From Streptomyces tuirus (GTDB lineage Bacteria; Actinomycetota; Actinomycetes; Streptomycetales; Streptomycetaceae), in contig JAGTPG010000001.1 in assembly GCA_018195615.1 (NCBI GenBank), positions 2,046,501 through 2,110,500 of the forward strand: a DNA stretch of 64,000 bases, written 5' to 3'. A program made the position numbers and the translations under genes. The notes beneath the pieces are model-generated. The model worked only from the letters and a program-made list of their open reading frames with translations, did no database searches and was not told where the DNA came from. Of the stretch, positions 17,945 through 26,331 are shown one piece after another; the stretch's first letter is position 1, and the number at the start of each line of letters is the position of its first letter.

Positions 17945-19026
17945 TTCAGTACGAGCGAGGTCCACGACTTGACCCACTGGTCACGGTTGTCGGCGATCTT
18001 CGCCGGGTCCATGGTCTCGGGATCCTTCGCCTGGGGCCCGTACTTCCCGAACTCCGGCGGCACCTGAGCGCCCTCGGTCACCGGGTAGACGAACATGTTG
18101 AGCGGCATGTCCTCCTGGAACCGCTTGCTGATCAGGAAGTCGAGGAAGGCCTTGCCGCCCTTGGCGTTCTTGGCGTTGCTCAGCAGTCCGGCGTACTCGA
18201 CCTGGCGGAAGCAGGTGCCCTCGGCGACCCCGGTCGGTGCCGTGCCCGGCTTCGGATCGGCGAAGACGACCTCGGCGGGCGGCGATGAGGCGTACGACAC
18301 GACGAGCGGCCGGTCGCCCTTGGCCTTCTTCCCGCCGGCCGAGCCGGAGAACTCCTCGTTGTAGGCCTGCTCCCAGCCGTCGACGACCTTCACGCCGTTG
18401 GCCTTGAGCTTCTTCCAGTACGCCTGCCAGCCCTCGTCGCCGTACTTCGCGGCGGTACCGAGCAGGAACCCGAGGCCGGGCGAGGACGCGGAGGCGTTCT
18501 CGGTCACGAGCAGGTTCTTGTACTGCGGCTTGACCAGGTCGTCGAAGCTCCGCGGCGGGTCGAGCTCGTGGTCGGCGAAGTACTTCTTGTCGTAGTTGAC
18601 GCAGATGTCGCCGGTGTCGACGGGCGTGACGCGATGCTGGTCCTGGTCCACGCGGTACTCCGGCAGGATCAGGTCGGAGCCCTTCGCCTCGTACGGCTGG
18701 AACAGCCCGTTGTCCAGGGCGCGGGACAGCAGGGTGTTGTCGACGCCGAAGAAGACGTCGCCCTGCGGGTTGTCCTTGGTGAGGACGGCCTTGTTCACGG
18801 CCTGCCCGGCGTCACCGTCCTTCAGGACGTTCACCTTGTAGCCGGACTGCTTCTCGAAGGCCGCGATGACGTCCTTCGACGCGGCCCACGAGTCGTGGCT
18901 GACGAGGGTCACGGTCTTGGAATCCCCGGACCCCTGGTCGCCGTCGGACGACCCGCACGCGGCGAGCGTGCCGGCCATCCCGAGCCCGACGACCACAGCC
19001 GTCAGCCGCTTCTTCTTGTTGCTCAC
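17941..19026 (-). CDS. Thiamine-type ABC transporter substrate-binding lipoprotein (ThiB-like)
   Basis: This 361-residue protein has a lipoprotein signal (SNKKKRLTAVVVGLGM, then AGTLAACGSS with the lipobox Cys near residue 24) and a periplasmic-binding type II domain (VTLVSHDSWAASKDVIAAFE, DVFFGVDNTLLSRALDNGLF, STP-like PVDTGDICVNYDKKYF). The pattern VDNTLLSRA is characteristic of ThiB-type proteins. GTG 19026 follows the ribosome site AGGAGGAATCCA. The gene heads an operon with the permease and ATPase and is preceded by a TPP riboswitch, which fixes its link with thiamine metabolism. Confidence 0.88.
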   Translation of the reverse strand: MSNKKKRLTAVVVGLGMAGTLAACGSSDGDQGSGDSKTVTLVSHDSWAASKDVIAAFEKQSGYKVNVLKDGDAGQAVNKAVLTKDNPQGDVFFGVDNTLLSRALDNGLFQPYEAKGSDLILPEYRVDQDQHRVTPVDTGDICVNYDKKYFADHELDPPRSFDDLVKPQYKNLLVTENASASSPGLGFLLGTAAKYGDEGWQAYWKKLKANGVKVVDGWEQAYNEEFSGSAGGKKAKGDRPLVVSYASSPPAEVVFADPKPGTAPTGVAEGTCFRQVEYAGLLSNAKNAKGGKAFLDFLISKRFQEDMPLNMFVYPVTEGAQVPPEFGKYGPQAKDPETMDPAKIADNRDQWVKSWTSLVLK

Positions 19027-19033
19027 TGGATTC

Positions 19034-19095
19034 CTCCTGGATGACCAGGAGAAGACGCGGCCCTGCCCGGGACTTCCGGTGGTCCCGGGCAGGGC
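19034..19095 (-). promoter_or_regulatory. Riboswitch expression platform: terminator-like hairpin plus SD-sequestering stem
   Basis: Between the TPP aptamer and the start codon lie two hairpins. The first is a perfect 14-bp stem, GCCCTGCCCGGGAC with its complement (19060-19073 and 19082-19095, eight-base loop). The second (19034-19051) is CTCCTGG-TCAT-CCAGGAG in the RNA and buries the AGGAGG ribosome site (complement of 19033-19038). Both transcription and translation control are possible. Confidence 0.6.
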
Positions 19096-19118
19096 GCAAC
19101 AGCTCGAGTGGTGACCGA

Positions 19119-19204
19119 TCTTCCTACCCAGAATGACCTGGGCCAGGTTCGGAGGGTCTGCGGCCGTGTGCCGCACTCTCAGCGCTGTGGCGCTCCCCTG
19201 TCGG
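19119..19204 (-). ncRNA. TPP riboswitch (THI element)
   Basis: Reading the minus strand, the element has the conserved blocks of the thiamine pyrophosphate aptamer in order: CAGGGGAGC, then GCTGAGAGTGCGGC, CCGCAGACCCT, GAACCTGG and GGGTAGGAAG. It lies about 90 bases upstream of the ThiB-like gene and should switch the three-gene transporter operon off when TPP is high. The core motif CTGAGA and the GACCCT/GAACCTG pair are the diagnostic parts. Confidence 0.93.
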
Positions 19205-19233
19205 AATATGAAGGTGTCTGTACGACGGTCAGA

Positions 19234-20340
19234 CTACCGCTCGGTGGCCGCGAGCTGGCCACACGCCCCGTCGATCTCCTGTCCACGGGTGTCCCGGATC
19301 GTCACCGGTACACCATGGGCGGCGATCGCCTCCACGAACGCCTTCTCGTCCTCGGGCCGCGAGGCGGTCCACTTCGACCCGGGCGTCGGGTTGAGCGGAA
19401 TCAGGTTCACATGGACGGGCTTGCCCTTGAGCAGCCGCCCGAGCCGGTCACCACGCCACGCCTGGTCGTTGATGTCGCGGATCAGCGCGTACTCGATGGA
19501 CAGCCGCCGCCCGGACTTGGCGCTGTACTCGAACCCGGCGTCCAGCACCTCGCGCACCTTCCACCGCGTGTTCACGGGCACGAGGGTGTCGCGCAGCTCG
19601 TCGTCGGGCGCGTGCAGCGAGATGGCCAGCCTGCACTTGAACCCCTCGTCGGCGAACCGGTGGATGGCCGGGACGAGCCCGACCGTCGAGACGGTGATGC
19701 CGCGCTGCGACAGCCCCAGCCCGTCGGGCTCGGGGTCGGTGAGCCGCCGGATGGACCCGATGACCCGCTTGTAGTTGGCGAGCGGCTCGCCCATGCCCAT
19801 GAACACGATGTTGCTGAGCCGCGCCGGCCCACCGGGCACGTCCCCGTCCCTGAGGGCCCGCATCCCGTCCACGATCTGGTGCACGATCTCGGCGGTGGAC
19901 AGATTCCGGTCGAGCCCCGCCTGCCCGGTCGCACAGAACGGGCAGTTCATCCCGCACCCCGCCTGCGAGCTGATGCACATGGTCACCCGGTCCGGGTAGC
20001 GCATCAGCACCGACTCGACGAGCGTCCCGTCGAAGAGCCGCCACAGCGTCTTGCGCGTGGTGCCCTGGTCGGTCGACAGATGCCGCACGACGGTCATCAG
20101 CTCCGGCAGCAACGCCTCCTGCAGCCGGCCGCGAGCCCCGGCCGGGATGTCCGTCCACTGCTCCGGATCATGCGCGTACCGCGCGAAGTAGTGCTGCGAG
20201 AGCTGCTTGGCACGAAACGGCTTCTCCCCGACAGCGGCGACGGCCTCCTTGCGCTCGGCAGGAGTGAGATCAGCGAGATGCCGCGGCGGCTTCTTGGCTC
20301 CGCGGGGGGCGACGAAAGTGAGTTCTCCGGGTGCAGGCAT
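19234..20340 (-). CDS. rlmN: 23S rRNA (adenine-2503-C2)/tRNA methyltransferase RlmN
   Basis: This 368-residue radical SAM enzyme methylates A2503 of 23S rRNA and A37 of some tRNAs. The radical SAM cluster motif [11 protein letters not shown] (CxxxCxxC) is intact; other family marks are [43 protein letters not shown] and the C-terminal ...IDGACGQLA with the catalytic Cys. ATG 20340 follows GGGAGGG closely. It is transcribed away from the thiamine operon on the same strand, and the riboswitch promoter must lie within or just after its 3' end. Confidence 0.95.
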   Translation of the reverse strand: MPAPGELTFVAPRGAKKPPRHLADLTPAERKEAVAAVGEKPFRAKQLSQHYFARYAHDPEQWTDIPAGARGRLQEALLPELMTVVRHLSTDQGTTRKTLWRLFDGTLVESVLMRYPDRVTMCISSQAGCGMNCPFCATGQAGLDRNLSTAEIVHQIVDGMRALRDGDVPGGPARLSNIVFMGMGEPLANYKRVIGSIRRLTDPEPDGLGLSQRGITVSTVGLVPAIHRFADEGFKCRLAISLHAPDDELRDTLVPVNTRWKVREVLDAGFEYSAKSGRRLSIEYALIRDINDQAWRGDRLGRLLKGKPVHVNLIPLNPTPGSKWTASRPEDEKAFVEAIAAHGVPVTIRDTRGQEIDGACGQLAATER

Positions 20341-20403
20341 AACCCTCCCAGTGTCGCAGATCAACTCCGGGAGCCCAGGCCGGAGTGGGGTGGGGTCGGT
20401 CAC

Positions 20404-20736
20404 CCGTGATCGCCGCCAGTCGTCGGAGGTCGGCCACGCACGGCCCAGGGACGGTTGAAGGGTGGAGGAACTGGCCGCCTGTAGGCCATTCGGGGGGCAT
20501 CAAGGTGCGGTGCCGCATCAGCGCGGTGAGTATGGGCAACGGCGCCTGATCCGCATCTGCCCACCGCGCGCTCGGCCTCGGCCGATCCGCCGGTCGATCC
20601 GCCGGTCGAGGGCAGGTCGCAGGGGAGGCCGGCCGTCGCCTCCCAACGGCTCCCCACCCAGCCGCACCGTCCACGAACCGCCGTGGACGAAACGCCGCTC
20701 GTGTGCGCTGGATTCCGTCCCACATCGAGGAGAACC
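20404..20736. other. Intergenic stretch upstream of the subtilase gene
   Basis: These 333 bases hold no convincing gene on either strand; the open frames lack coherent codon use. One direct repeat is visible: GATCCGCCGGTC occurs twice in tandem (20584-20595 and 20596-20607). The promoters of rlmN (minus) and of the subtilase gene (plus) must both lie here, but I see no clear -10/-35 pair. Confidence 0.5.
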
Positions 20737-22104
20737 ATGCGTGTCCTCATCCAGATGAAGCCCGAACGCGACGTCGTTGAGGCCGTCGCCAACCCGCAGC
20801 TCACCGCGACCACTCAGGATGTCGCCGGTTCGATGCCCGGCGTCGAGCTGGACCAGTCGTTCACACCAGTGGCTCTGCCCAGGCCGGTGCCGACCACGAC
20901 CGAAGGGGACCCGCTGTCCCTGACCCAGCAGCTCCGCTTCTCCATGCGACCGGAAGACGCCACCGTCCTGGTCCGTGGGGAGATCCACGACTACGACGCC
21001 GCCAGCCGGCTCTCCATGCTGGCCCTCAGCCGCCCGCAGATCGTCGGCATCTCCGCCGACCCGGCCATCCAGACGTCGCCCACGTGCCCCGGGGACGGAC
21101 CGGTCGGGAACTGGCAGGACGTGAAGAACCTCCTCGCCGAGCTCGGCGCGGACGACCTGGACGGCAGCGGCATCGCGCTGGCGATCACCGACACCGGCAT
21201 CAACACCCAGCACCTGAGCAACGAACTGGACCGTCCTGTCACGGTCGACGCGGCACGGAGCTGGAACCCGCCCGGAGTGACCGGCAAGCCGGGCCAGTTC
21301 CCGGTCGACCACGGCACCATGTGCGCCTTCGACGCCCTCATCGCCGCACCGAAGGCGACTCTGATCGACGTGCCGGTCCTGCTCTCGCAGCAGCAAGGCC
21401 CGACGGTCATGAGCGGGCTGCTCTCGGACGCCGTGGCGGCCTACTCCCACCTGTGGAGCGTGCTGGAGACGATGCCCGACGACAAGCGGGCCCTGATCGT
21501 CAGCAACAGCTGGGGTTCCTTCTCGCCCCGCTGGGACTTCCCGCCCAGCCACCCTGGGAACTACTCGGACAACCCCGGCCACCCCTTCAACCTGATGGTG
21601 ACGGCGCTGGAGAGCGCGGGCGCCGACGTCCTGTTCGCGGCGGGCAACTGCGGCCTGGACTGCCCTGACGGCCGCTGCGAGTTCCCCGACCGGCCCATCG
21701 TCGGCGCCAACTCGCACCCGCGTGCGCTGTCCATCGGCGGTGTCGACACCCGCGGCAACCGGGTCGGCTACTCCTCGCAGGGCCCCGGCCGGCTCGATCC
21801 CAACAAGCCGGACATCTGCGCGTACACCCACTTCGAGGGCTCACACGCCTTCGGGGCGGGCGAACCGGACTCCGGGACCTCGGCCGCCTGCCCGGTGGCC
21901 GCGGGCGTGGTCGCCGCCGTACGCACGCAGTGGTCGGCCAACGCCATCAAGCCGGCCGAGCTTCGCACCCTGCTGCAGCGGACGGCCGACGACCGCGGTG
22001 CCGCCGGCTTCGACCACGACTACGGGTTCGGCATCATCAACGTACCGGCGATCATGGATGCGCTGCGCCGCCGCAGCAAGAACGGGCACGGCATCCGCAG
22101 GTAG
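20737..22104 (+). CDS. Cytoplasmic S8 (subtilisin-like) serine peptidase
   Basis: This is a 455-residue subtilase with an intact catalytic triad: Asp in ITDTGIN (about residue 154), His in VDHGTMCAFDA (about 192), the oxyanion Asn in FAAGNCGLD and Ser in SGTSAACPVAAG (about 383). There is no signal peptide, so it acts inside the cell. The N-terminal 110 residues (MRVLIQMKPE... ATVLVRGEIHDYDAASRLSML) look like an I9-type inhibitory prodomain. The ATG follows GAGGAG. It is 25 bases upstream of a small protein that may be its partner. Target and trigger are unknown; a regulatory or defence protease is possible. Confidence 0.82.
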   Translation: MRVLIQMKPERDVVEAVANPQLTATTQDVAGSMPGVELDQSFTPVALPRPVPTTTEGDPLSLTQQLRFSMRPEDATVLVRGEIHDYDAASRLSMLALSRPQIVGISADPAIQTSPTCPGDGPVGNWQDVKNLLAELGADDLDGSGIALAITDTGINTQHLSNELDRPVTVDAARSWNPPGVTGKPGQFPVDHGTMCAFDALIAAPKATLIDVPVLLSQQQGPTVMSGLLSDAVAAYSHLWSVLETMPDDKRALIVSNSWGSFSPRWDFPPSHPGNYSDNPGHPFNLMVTALESAGADVLFAAGNCGLDCPDGRCEFPDRPIVGANSHPRALSIGGVDTRGNRVGYSSQGPGRLDPNKPDICAYTHFEGSHAFGAGEPDSGTSAACPVAAGVVAAVRTQWSANAIKPAELRTLLQRTADDRGAAGFDHDYGFGIINVPAIMDALRRRSKNGHGIRR

Positions 22105-22129
22105 CCGCTTCACCTCGGAGGAGAGAGCG

Positions 22130-22396
22130 ATGGCTCCCGACAAGCCAACCAGCCTCATCACGGTCACGCTCCCGTCGGGAGCCACGCTCGAGGACGCCCT
22201 GCGTCAGCTCGGCATCGGCCGCGACGCGGTCGACACCGACTACGGACTCGTGGACCTGCACAACGGCACCTACGCCCTGCTCGTCACCGAGGCGGTCGCC
22301 GAGCGCGCCCACGGCACGCCCGGTGCCCGGGGGCCGTACGCGAACCCGAAGATCGAACCCTTCGGCCCGCCCCAGCCCGGCCGGGACGAAGACTGA
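22130..22396 (+). CDS. Small protein coupled to the S8 peptidase; possible inhibitor
   Basis: This 88-residue protein is preceded by a good ribosome site (GGAGGAG) and lies 25 bases after the peptidase gene, clearly in the same unit. It has a predicted beta-alpha-beta-beta pattern (SLITVTLPSGATLEDALRQL, VDTDYGLVDLHNGTYALLV, EAVAERAHG) that resembles subtilisin prodomains or I9 inhibitors, followed by a Pro/Gly-rich tail. I do not recognise a named family. An immunity, inhibitor or substrate-adaptor role for the peptidase is an inference from context and shape. Confidence 0.7.
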   Translation: MAPDKPTSLITVTLPSGATLEDALRQLGIGRDAVDTDYGLVDLHNGTYALLVTEAVAERAHGTPGARGPYANPKIEPFGPPQPGRDED

Positions 22397-22421
22397 GCTC
22401 CAAGGACGCAGGGCCGACCCG

Positions 22422-22440
22422 ACCCGCCGCACAGGCGGGT
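22422..22440 (+). terminator. Short hairpin after the subtilase unit
   Basis: ACCCGCC and GGCGGGT flank the loop GCACA, starting 26 bases after the small protein gene. It separates this unit from the next gene, which has its own AT-rich -10-like TAAAAT at 22453-22458. Confidence 0.55.
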
Positions 22441-22465
22441 TGCGGTCGAACATAAAATCGAATAC

Positions 22466-22819
22466 GTGAACGATTCCTCGCCGTCCCGTCTGGATCTGCT
22501 GCTGTTCGCACGCCGCGTCGTGGTGCAACAGGCGCGGGCCGCACTGGCCCAGCTGGACCGGTGGATCGCCGACGAGCAGCGCCGGGAGGCGGAGCGCCGG
22601 CGGGGCGAGGAGATGCGACCGCCCCCGCCCGAGTGGCTGATCGAGCGAGGGCTGGACAAGCGGAACCGGGTCGCCGTGCACACCGGCGACTGCTGGAAGG
22701 TGACCAAGAGCGGCAGATGCGTGGGAGTCTCCCGGACGCAGGCCCTGGACGCCCTGCGCCACCAGGTGCCGGCGTGCACCTACTGCCGCCCCGACACCGC
22801 GCTCAGCTTCCTGGAGTAG
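22466..22819 (+). CDS. DUF6233 family protein
   Basis: This 117-residue protein matches the Streptomyces-specific DUF6233 family. An amphipathic helix (VVVQQARAALAQLDRWIADE) with a charged stretch after it is followed by PPPPEWLIERGL and a conserved C-terminal module with paired Cys/His residues (VHTGDCWK, SGRCVGVSRTQALDALRH, ACTYCRPDTAL), which may bind metal. The function is not known. The GTG start lies eight bases after TAAAAT, suggesting a leaderless transcript separate from the peptidase unit. Confidence 0.8.
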   Translation: MNDSSPSRLDLLLFARRVVVQQARAALAQLDRWIADEQRREAERRRGEEMRPPPPEWLIERGLDKRNRVAVHTGDCWKVTKSGRCVGVSRTQALDALRHQVPACTYCRPDTALSFLE

Positions 22820-22836
22820 ACCAGCGAGCCGGGCGA

Positions 22837-23295
22837 TCACTCCGGCCTACGCCCGGCGTGCTCCAGCCGGTCCTTCAGAAGCTGTTCGTTGCGCGGCAGC
22901 TCCTTGCGGACCTGGCGGCGCACGACGAGCGGCACCAGCATCTTGCCGACGCCGTGGCCCTCGAAGTCGATCTCGATCGTGACGTGCGAGCGCCGCCCCT
23001 CGTCGTACGGCTCGACCTCGCCGTGCACCCTCGCCCGGACGGGCCCGTCGACACCCTGCATGCCCCAGGTGTGTGGCGGGTCGTACTCGGTGACCTCCAT
23101 GGTCATCGGCATGACTCGGTTGCCGATGTGCCGGGTGACCCGTACCCGGGAGCCGATACCGAAGGGCCCCTCGTCGAGGCGCTCCGCGGACACGGCGCTC
23201 AGCTGCCACTCCGGTATGCGCGGGGTGTCCGTGACGTAGCCGTAGACGTCCTCGGGACGCCGGTCGACATCGATGCTTTGCCGAATGATGGACAT
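22837..23295 (-). CDS. SRPBCC (START-like) family protein
   Basis: This 152-residue protein has the helix-grip fold of polyketide cyclase/dehydrase and lipid transport proteins: an N-terminal strand (QSIDVDRRPEDVYGYVTDTP), the IPEW motif, a series of beta strands (GSRVRVTRHIG, PMTMEVTEYDPP) and a C-terminal helix (RRQVRKELPRNEQLLKDRL). Members bind small hydrophobic ligands; the ligand here is unknown. ATG 23295 follows AAAGGGGG. It is convergent with the DUF6233 gene, with 17 bases between them. Confidence 0.83.
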   Translation of the reverse strand: MSIIRQSIDVDRRPEDVYGYVTDTPRIPEWQLSAVSAERLDEGPFGIGSRVRVTRHIGNRVMPMTMEVTEYDPPHTWGMQGVDGPVRARVHGEVEPYDEGRRSHVTIEIDFEGHGVGKMLVPLVVRRQVRKELPRNEQLLKDRLEHAGRRPE

Positions 23296-23409
23296 GACGA
23301 CCCCCTTTGCGTCGTACACCTGAATCGTCCCACTCGGCGCCCCCGGCCGCCTCCCCGGAACGACAACGAGCCCCGCCCACACGGACGGGAGCTCGCCGCG
23401 TCGAATCCG

Positions 23410-23489
23410 CTCAGCCCGACCCCACAAACAACACAAGCAACAAGCACACCACCGGAGCCGTCGGCAGCAGCGAGTCCAACCGGTCCATG
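23410..23489. repeat. 80-bp direct copy of the cdsA 3' end
   Basis: This segment matches 23534-23613, the last 80 bases of the cdsA locus, at 78 of 80 positions. On the minus strand it would encode the CdsA C-terminus from MDRLDSLLPTAPVV to the stop, with Trp changed to Cys. It lies in the gap between cdsA and the SRPBCC gene and has no start signal, so it is a fragment rather than a gene. Confidence 0.9.
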
Positions 23490-23534
23490 CGGTATCCATC
23501 TGCCGCTACCGCGGCGCGGCGCCGTGCCCCGGAC

Positions 23535-24661
23535 TCAGCCCGACCCCACAAACAACACAAGCAACAACCACACCACCGGAGCCGTCGGCAGCAGCGAGTC
23601 CAGCCGGTCCATGATGCCGCCGTGTCCCGGCAGCAGCGTGCCCATGTCCTTGATGCCGAGGTCCCGCTTGATCATGGACTCGCCGAGGTCGCCGAGCGTG
23701 GCGCTGACCGCGACCGCGAGGCCGAGCACCAGGCCCTGCCACCAGGCACCGTCGTCGATGAGGAACTCCAGGCACAACGCGCCGGCGACCATGGCGAAGC
23801 CGACCGCGCCGACCAGACCCTCGCGGGTCTTGCCGGGGCTGATGCGCGGCGCGAGCTTCTTCCTGCCGAACCGCCAGCCGACGGCGTAGGCACCGGTGTC
23901 GCTGACGACCGTCAGCAGCAGGAAGGTGAGCACCCGCTGCGGCCCGTCGTCCGCCGTCAGCATCATCGCGACGAACGTCGCCAGGAACGGCACGTAGAAC
24001 GCCGCGAAGACGCCCGCCGTGACGTCTCTCAGGTAGTTCTCGGGCGGTTCCGTCATACGCCACACGAGCACGGCCAGCGTCGTGAGCGCCATGGCGACCC
24101 AGGCCCCCTCGGCGCCCCGGACGTACCCGGCGACGACCATCGCGGCACCGCCGAGCGCGAGCGGCACGAGGGGCGCCCGGATGCCCTTGCGTTCGTCCAG
24201 CCGCTTGGTCAGCTCCCACAGCCCCACCACGACGGCGACCGCGACGACACCGACGAAGACGGCCTTGACGATGAACAGCGACGCGACGATCACCGCGCCG
24301 AGCCCGACGCCGACCCCTATCGCGGCGCTGAGGTCGCGCCCCGCGCTCTTCTTCTGCGGCTTGGGTGCCGGCTGTGCGGCGTCGGGCATGGGCTCCGGAT
24401 TCGTCTCGTTGCGGACCGGGGGCCCGCTCGGCCGAGCCGCCCCCGGTCGTCATCCTGGTGTCCGCCGAACTCGGCTGCGTCGGGCACGATCGGCATGGGG
24501 CGAGTCTGAGGCGCTTCATGCGCATCGTATGCGGGACCCGCCGGAGCGGCTCCCTGGACGTACCCGTGGCCAGGGCTCTGGACATGCCCGTGGCCATGCC
24601 CTTGGTCGGTGGGACCCCAGTACCCGGCCTGTGGCGGCGCCCCCCAGGAAGAGTCGTTCAT
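23535..24661 (-). CDS. cdsA: Phosphatidate cytidylyltransferase (frameshifted)
   Basis: CDP-diacylglycerol synthase makes CDP-DAG from phosphatidate and CTP for phospholipid synthesis at the membrane. Restoring one base in the C run at 24440-24444 joins a Pro/Gly/His-rich cytoplasmic N-terminus ([16 protein letters not shown]...) to the catalytic part and gives 375 residues. Several membrane segments and the CDS signature (SPGKTREGLVGAV, then SATLGDLGESMIKRDLGIKD and PGHGGIMDRLDS) are present. The ATG overlaps the frr stop by one base (TGATG). The final 25 codons use TTG, CTT and TTT, which are rare here, and this stretch is duplicated downstream. Confidence 0.92.
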
Positions 24662-25218
24662 CAGACCTCGAGCAGCTCCGCTTCCTTGTGCTTGAGGAGC
24701 TCGTCCACCTGCGCGACGTACTTCGCGGTGGTGTCGTCGAGCTCCTTCTCCGCACGGCGGCCCTCGTCCTCGCCGACCTCGCCGTCCTTGATCAGCTTGT
24801 CGATGGCTTCCTTCGCCTTGCGGCGCACGGAGCGGATCGAGATCTTCGCGTCCTCGCCCTTGCCCTTGGCGACCTTGATGTACTCGCGGCGGCGCTCCTC
24901 GGTCAGCTCGGGGAACACCACCCGGATGATGTTGCCGTCGTTGCTCGGGTTGACGCCCAGGTCGGAGTCGCGGATCGCCTGCTCGATGTTGCGCAGCGCG
25001 CTCTTGTCGAACGGGGTCACCACGGCCATGCGCGGCTCGGGCACCGAGAACGAGGCCAGCTGGTTGATCGGGGTCGGCGCGCCGTAGTAGTCGGCCACGA
25101 TCTTGTTGAACATCGCCGGGTGCGCACGGCCGGTACGGATCGCGGCGAAGTCCTCCTTGGCGACCACGACGGCCTTCTCCATCTTCTCCTCGGCCTCGAG
25201 GAGGGTCTCTTCGATCAC
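24661..25218 (-). CDS. frr: Ribosome recycling factor
   Basis: Frr splits the post-termination ribosome together with EF-G. The 185-residue product matches the usual length and the two-domain layout: [15 protein letters not shown] at the N-terminus, the conserved [34 protein letters not shown], and the long C-terminal helix ending [12 protein letters not shown] 25218 was chosen because it gives exactly this length and has AGGAG at good distance; the frame can be extended to 25323 but the extra N-terminus is not family-like. The gene follows pyrH and couples to cdsA. Confidence 0.96.
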   Translation of the reverse strand: MIEETLLEAEEKMEKAVVVAKEDFAAIRTGRAHPAMFNKIVADYYGAPTPINQLASFSVPEPRMAVVTPFDKSALRNIEQAIRDSDLGVNPSNDGNIIRVVFPELTEERRREYIKVAKGKGEDAKISIRSVRRKAKEAIDKLIKDGEVGEDEGRRAEKELDDTTAKYVAQVDELLKHKEAELLEV

Positions 25219-25347
25219 CACTTGCTCCTGCGTGTCTTGAGTAGGCCCGGCTGCGGTTCCATGTGGGGCGGCGGCCGGCTGCGTCGCGTCTTCTTCCTGC
25301 ACGGTTCCCGACCGGTGGGACATTGTCCATCCCCGGCCCGGCTCCGT

Positions 25348-25368
25348 CCCGTCCGTCCCCCGGACGGG
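25348..25368 (-). terminator. Hairpin after pyrH
   Basis: CCCGTCC and GGACGGG flank a seven-base loop, 15 bases after the pyrH stop and 130 bases before frr. It could attenuate read-through from pyrH into frr-cdsA or protect the pyrH mRNA end. Confidence 0.5.
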
Positions 25369-25382
25369 GTTGTTCTCGGGGC

Positions 25383-26141
25383 TCAGTCCCGGCTGCCGGG
25401 GTCCCCCACCAGCGTGCCGATCTTCTCACCCTTGACGGCGCGCCCGATGTTGCCCTCCGCGAGCAGCTCGAAGACCACGATCGGGAGCTTGTTGTCGCGG
25501 CACAGGGTGACGGCCGTGGCGTCGGCGACCTTCAGGTCGCGGGTGATGACCTCGCCGTAGCCGAGGTGGTCGAACTTCACCGCGTCCGGGTTGGTCTTCG
25601 GGTCGGAGTCGTAGACCCCGTCCACGCCGTTCTTGCCCATCAGCAGCGCCTCGGCGTCGATCTCCAGGGCGCGCTGCGCGGCGGTGGTGTCGGTGGAGAA
25701 GTACGGCATGCCCATACCGGCGCCGAAGATGACCACGCGGCCCTTCTCCAGGTGCCGTACGGCGCGCAGCGGGATGTACGGCTCGGCGACCTGGCCCATG
25801 GTGATGGCGGTCTGCACCCGGCAGTCCACCCCCACCTTCTCCAGGAAGTCCTGGAGGGCGAGGCAGTTCATGACGGTGCCGAGCATGCCCATGTAGTCGG
25901 AGCGGGCCCGGTCCATGCCGCGCTGCTGGAGCTCGGCACCGCGGAAGAAGTTGCCGCCGCCGATGACGACCGCGATCTGCGCTCCGTCGCGCACGACGGC
26001 CGCGATCTCGCGGGCGATCTTGTGCACCACGTCGGGGTCGACGCCCAGGCCCCCACCGCCGGAGAAGGCCTCTCCGGACAGCTTCAGCAGAAACCGGCCG
26101 CGCACTTTGCCGTCGTCGCTCTTCTGGGCCTTGGTGGTCAT
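25383..26141 (-). CDS. pyrH: UMP kinase
   Basis: This 252-residue amino-acid-kinase-fold enzyme phosphorylates UMP to UDP. It has the phosphate loop [12 protein letters not shown] near residue 17, [11 protein letters not shown], and the nucleotide-binding segments [38 protein letters not shown] and [11 protein letters not shown]. Its position between tsf and frr is the standard bacterial order. The ATG at 26141 is preceded by a weak GGGATCC region; a long hairpin in the gap to tsf suggests that it also has its own transcription or a processing site. Confidence 0.96.
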   Translation of the reverse strand: MTTKAQKSDDGKVRGRFLLKLSGEAFSGGGGLGVDPDVVHKIAREIAAVVRDGAQIAVVIGGGNFFRGAELQQRGMDRARSDYMGMLGTVMNCLALQDFLEKVGVDCRVQTAITMGQVAEPYIPLRAVRHLEKGRVVIFGAGMGMPYFSTDTTAAQRALEIDAEALLMGKNGVDGVYDSDPKTNPDAVKFDHLGYGEVITRDLKVADATAVTLCRDNKLPIVVFELLAEGNIGRAVKGEKIGTLVGDPGSRD

Positions 26142-26180
26142 GGGGGATCCCGCCTCTTTCACGTGTTGCACATACGAAGA

Positions 26181-26228
26181 AGGCCATTGCCGGTGGGGCG
26201 TGTTTCGCATCCCATACGGCAATGGCCT
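26181..26228 (-). terminator. Long-loop hairpin between tsf and pyrH
   Basis: AGGCCATTGCCG (26181-26192) is exactly complementary to CGGCAATGGCCT (26217-26228) across a 24-base loop. It lies about 100 bases after the tsf stop, and the pairing is strong enough to act as a terminator or RNase processing site for the rpsB-tsf transcript. Confidence 0.6.
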
Positions 26229-26331
26229 CCTCGTCAGATCTGCTGTCGTCCGCCACCCATGTGACGGCGTACACGGACGACTGCTGTCGACCCTATCGGG
26301 GTCGCGCGCCGATCGCGGTACGGACTCAGAC

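Noticed and set aside
23307..24509. Plus-strand open frame of 400 residues over cdsA
   Set aside because: It is the complement of the cdsA frames and of the duplicated 3' end; it has no start signal and a low-complexity His/Arg/Gln composition.
25219..25323. A longer Frr protein starting at 25323
   Set aside because: The extra 35 residues are not family-like, and the GTG at 25218 gives exactly the usual 185 residues with a good ribosome site.
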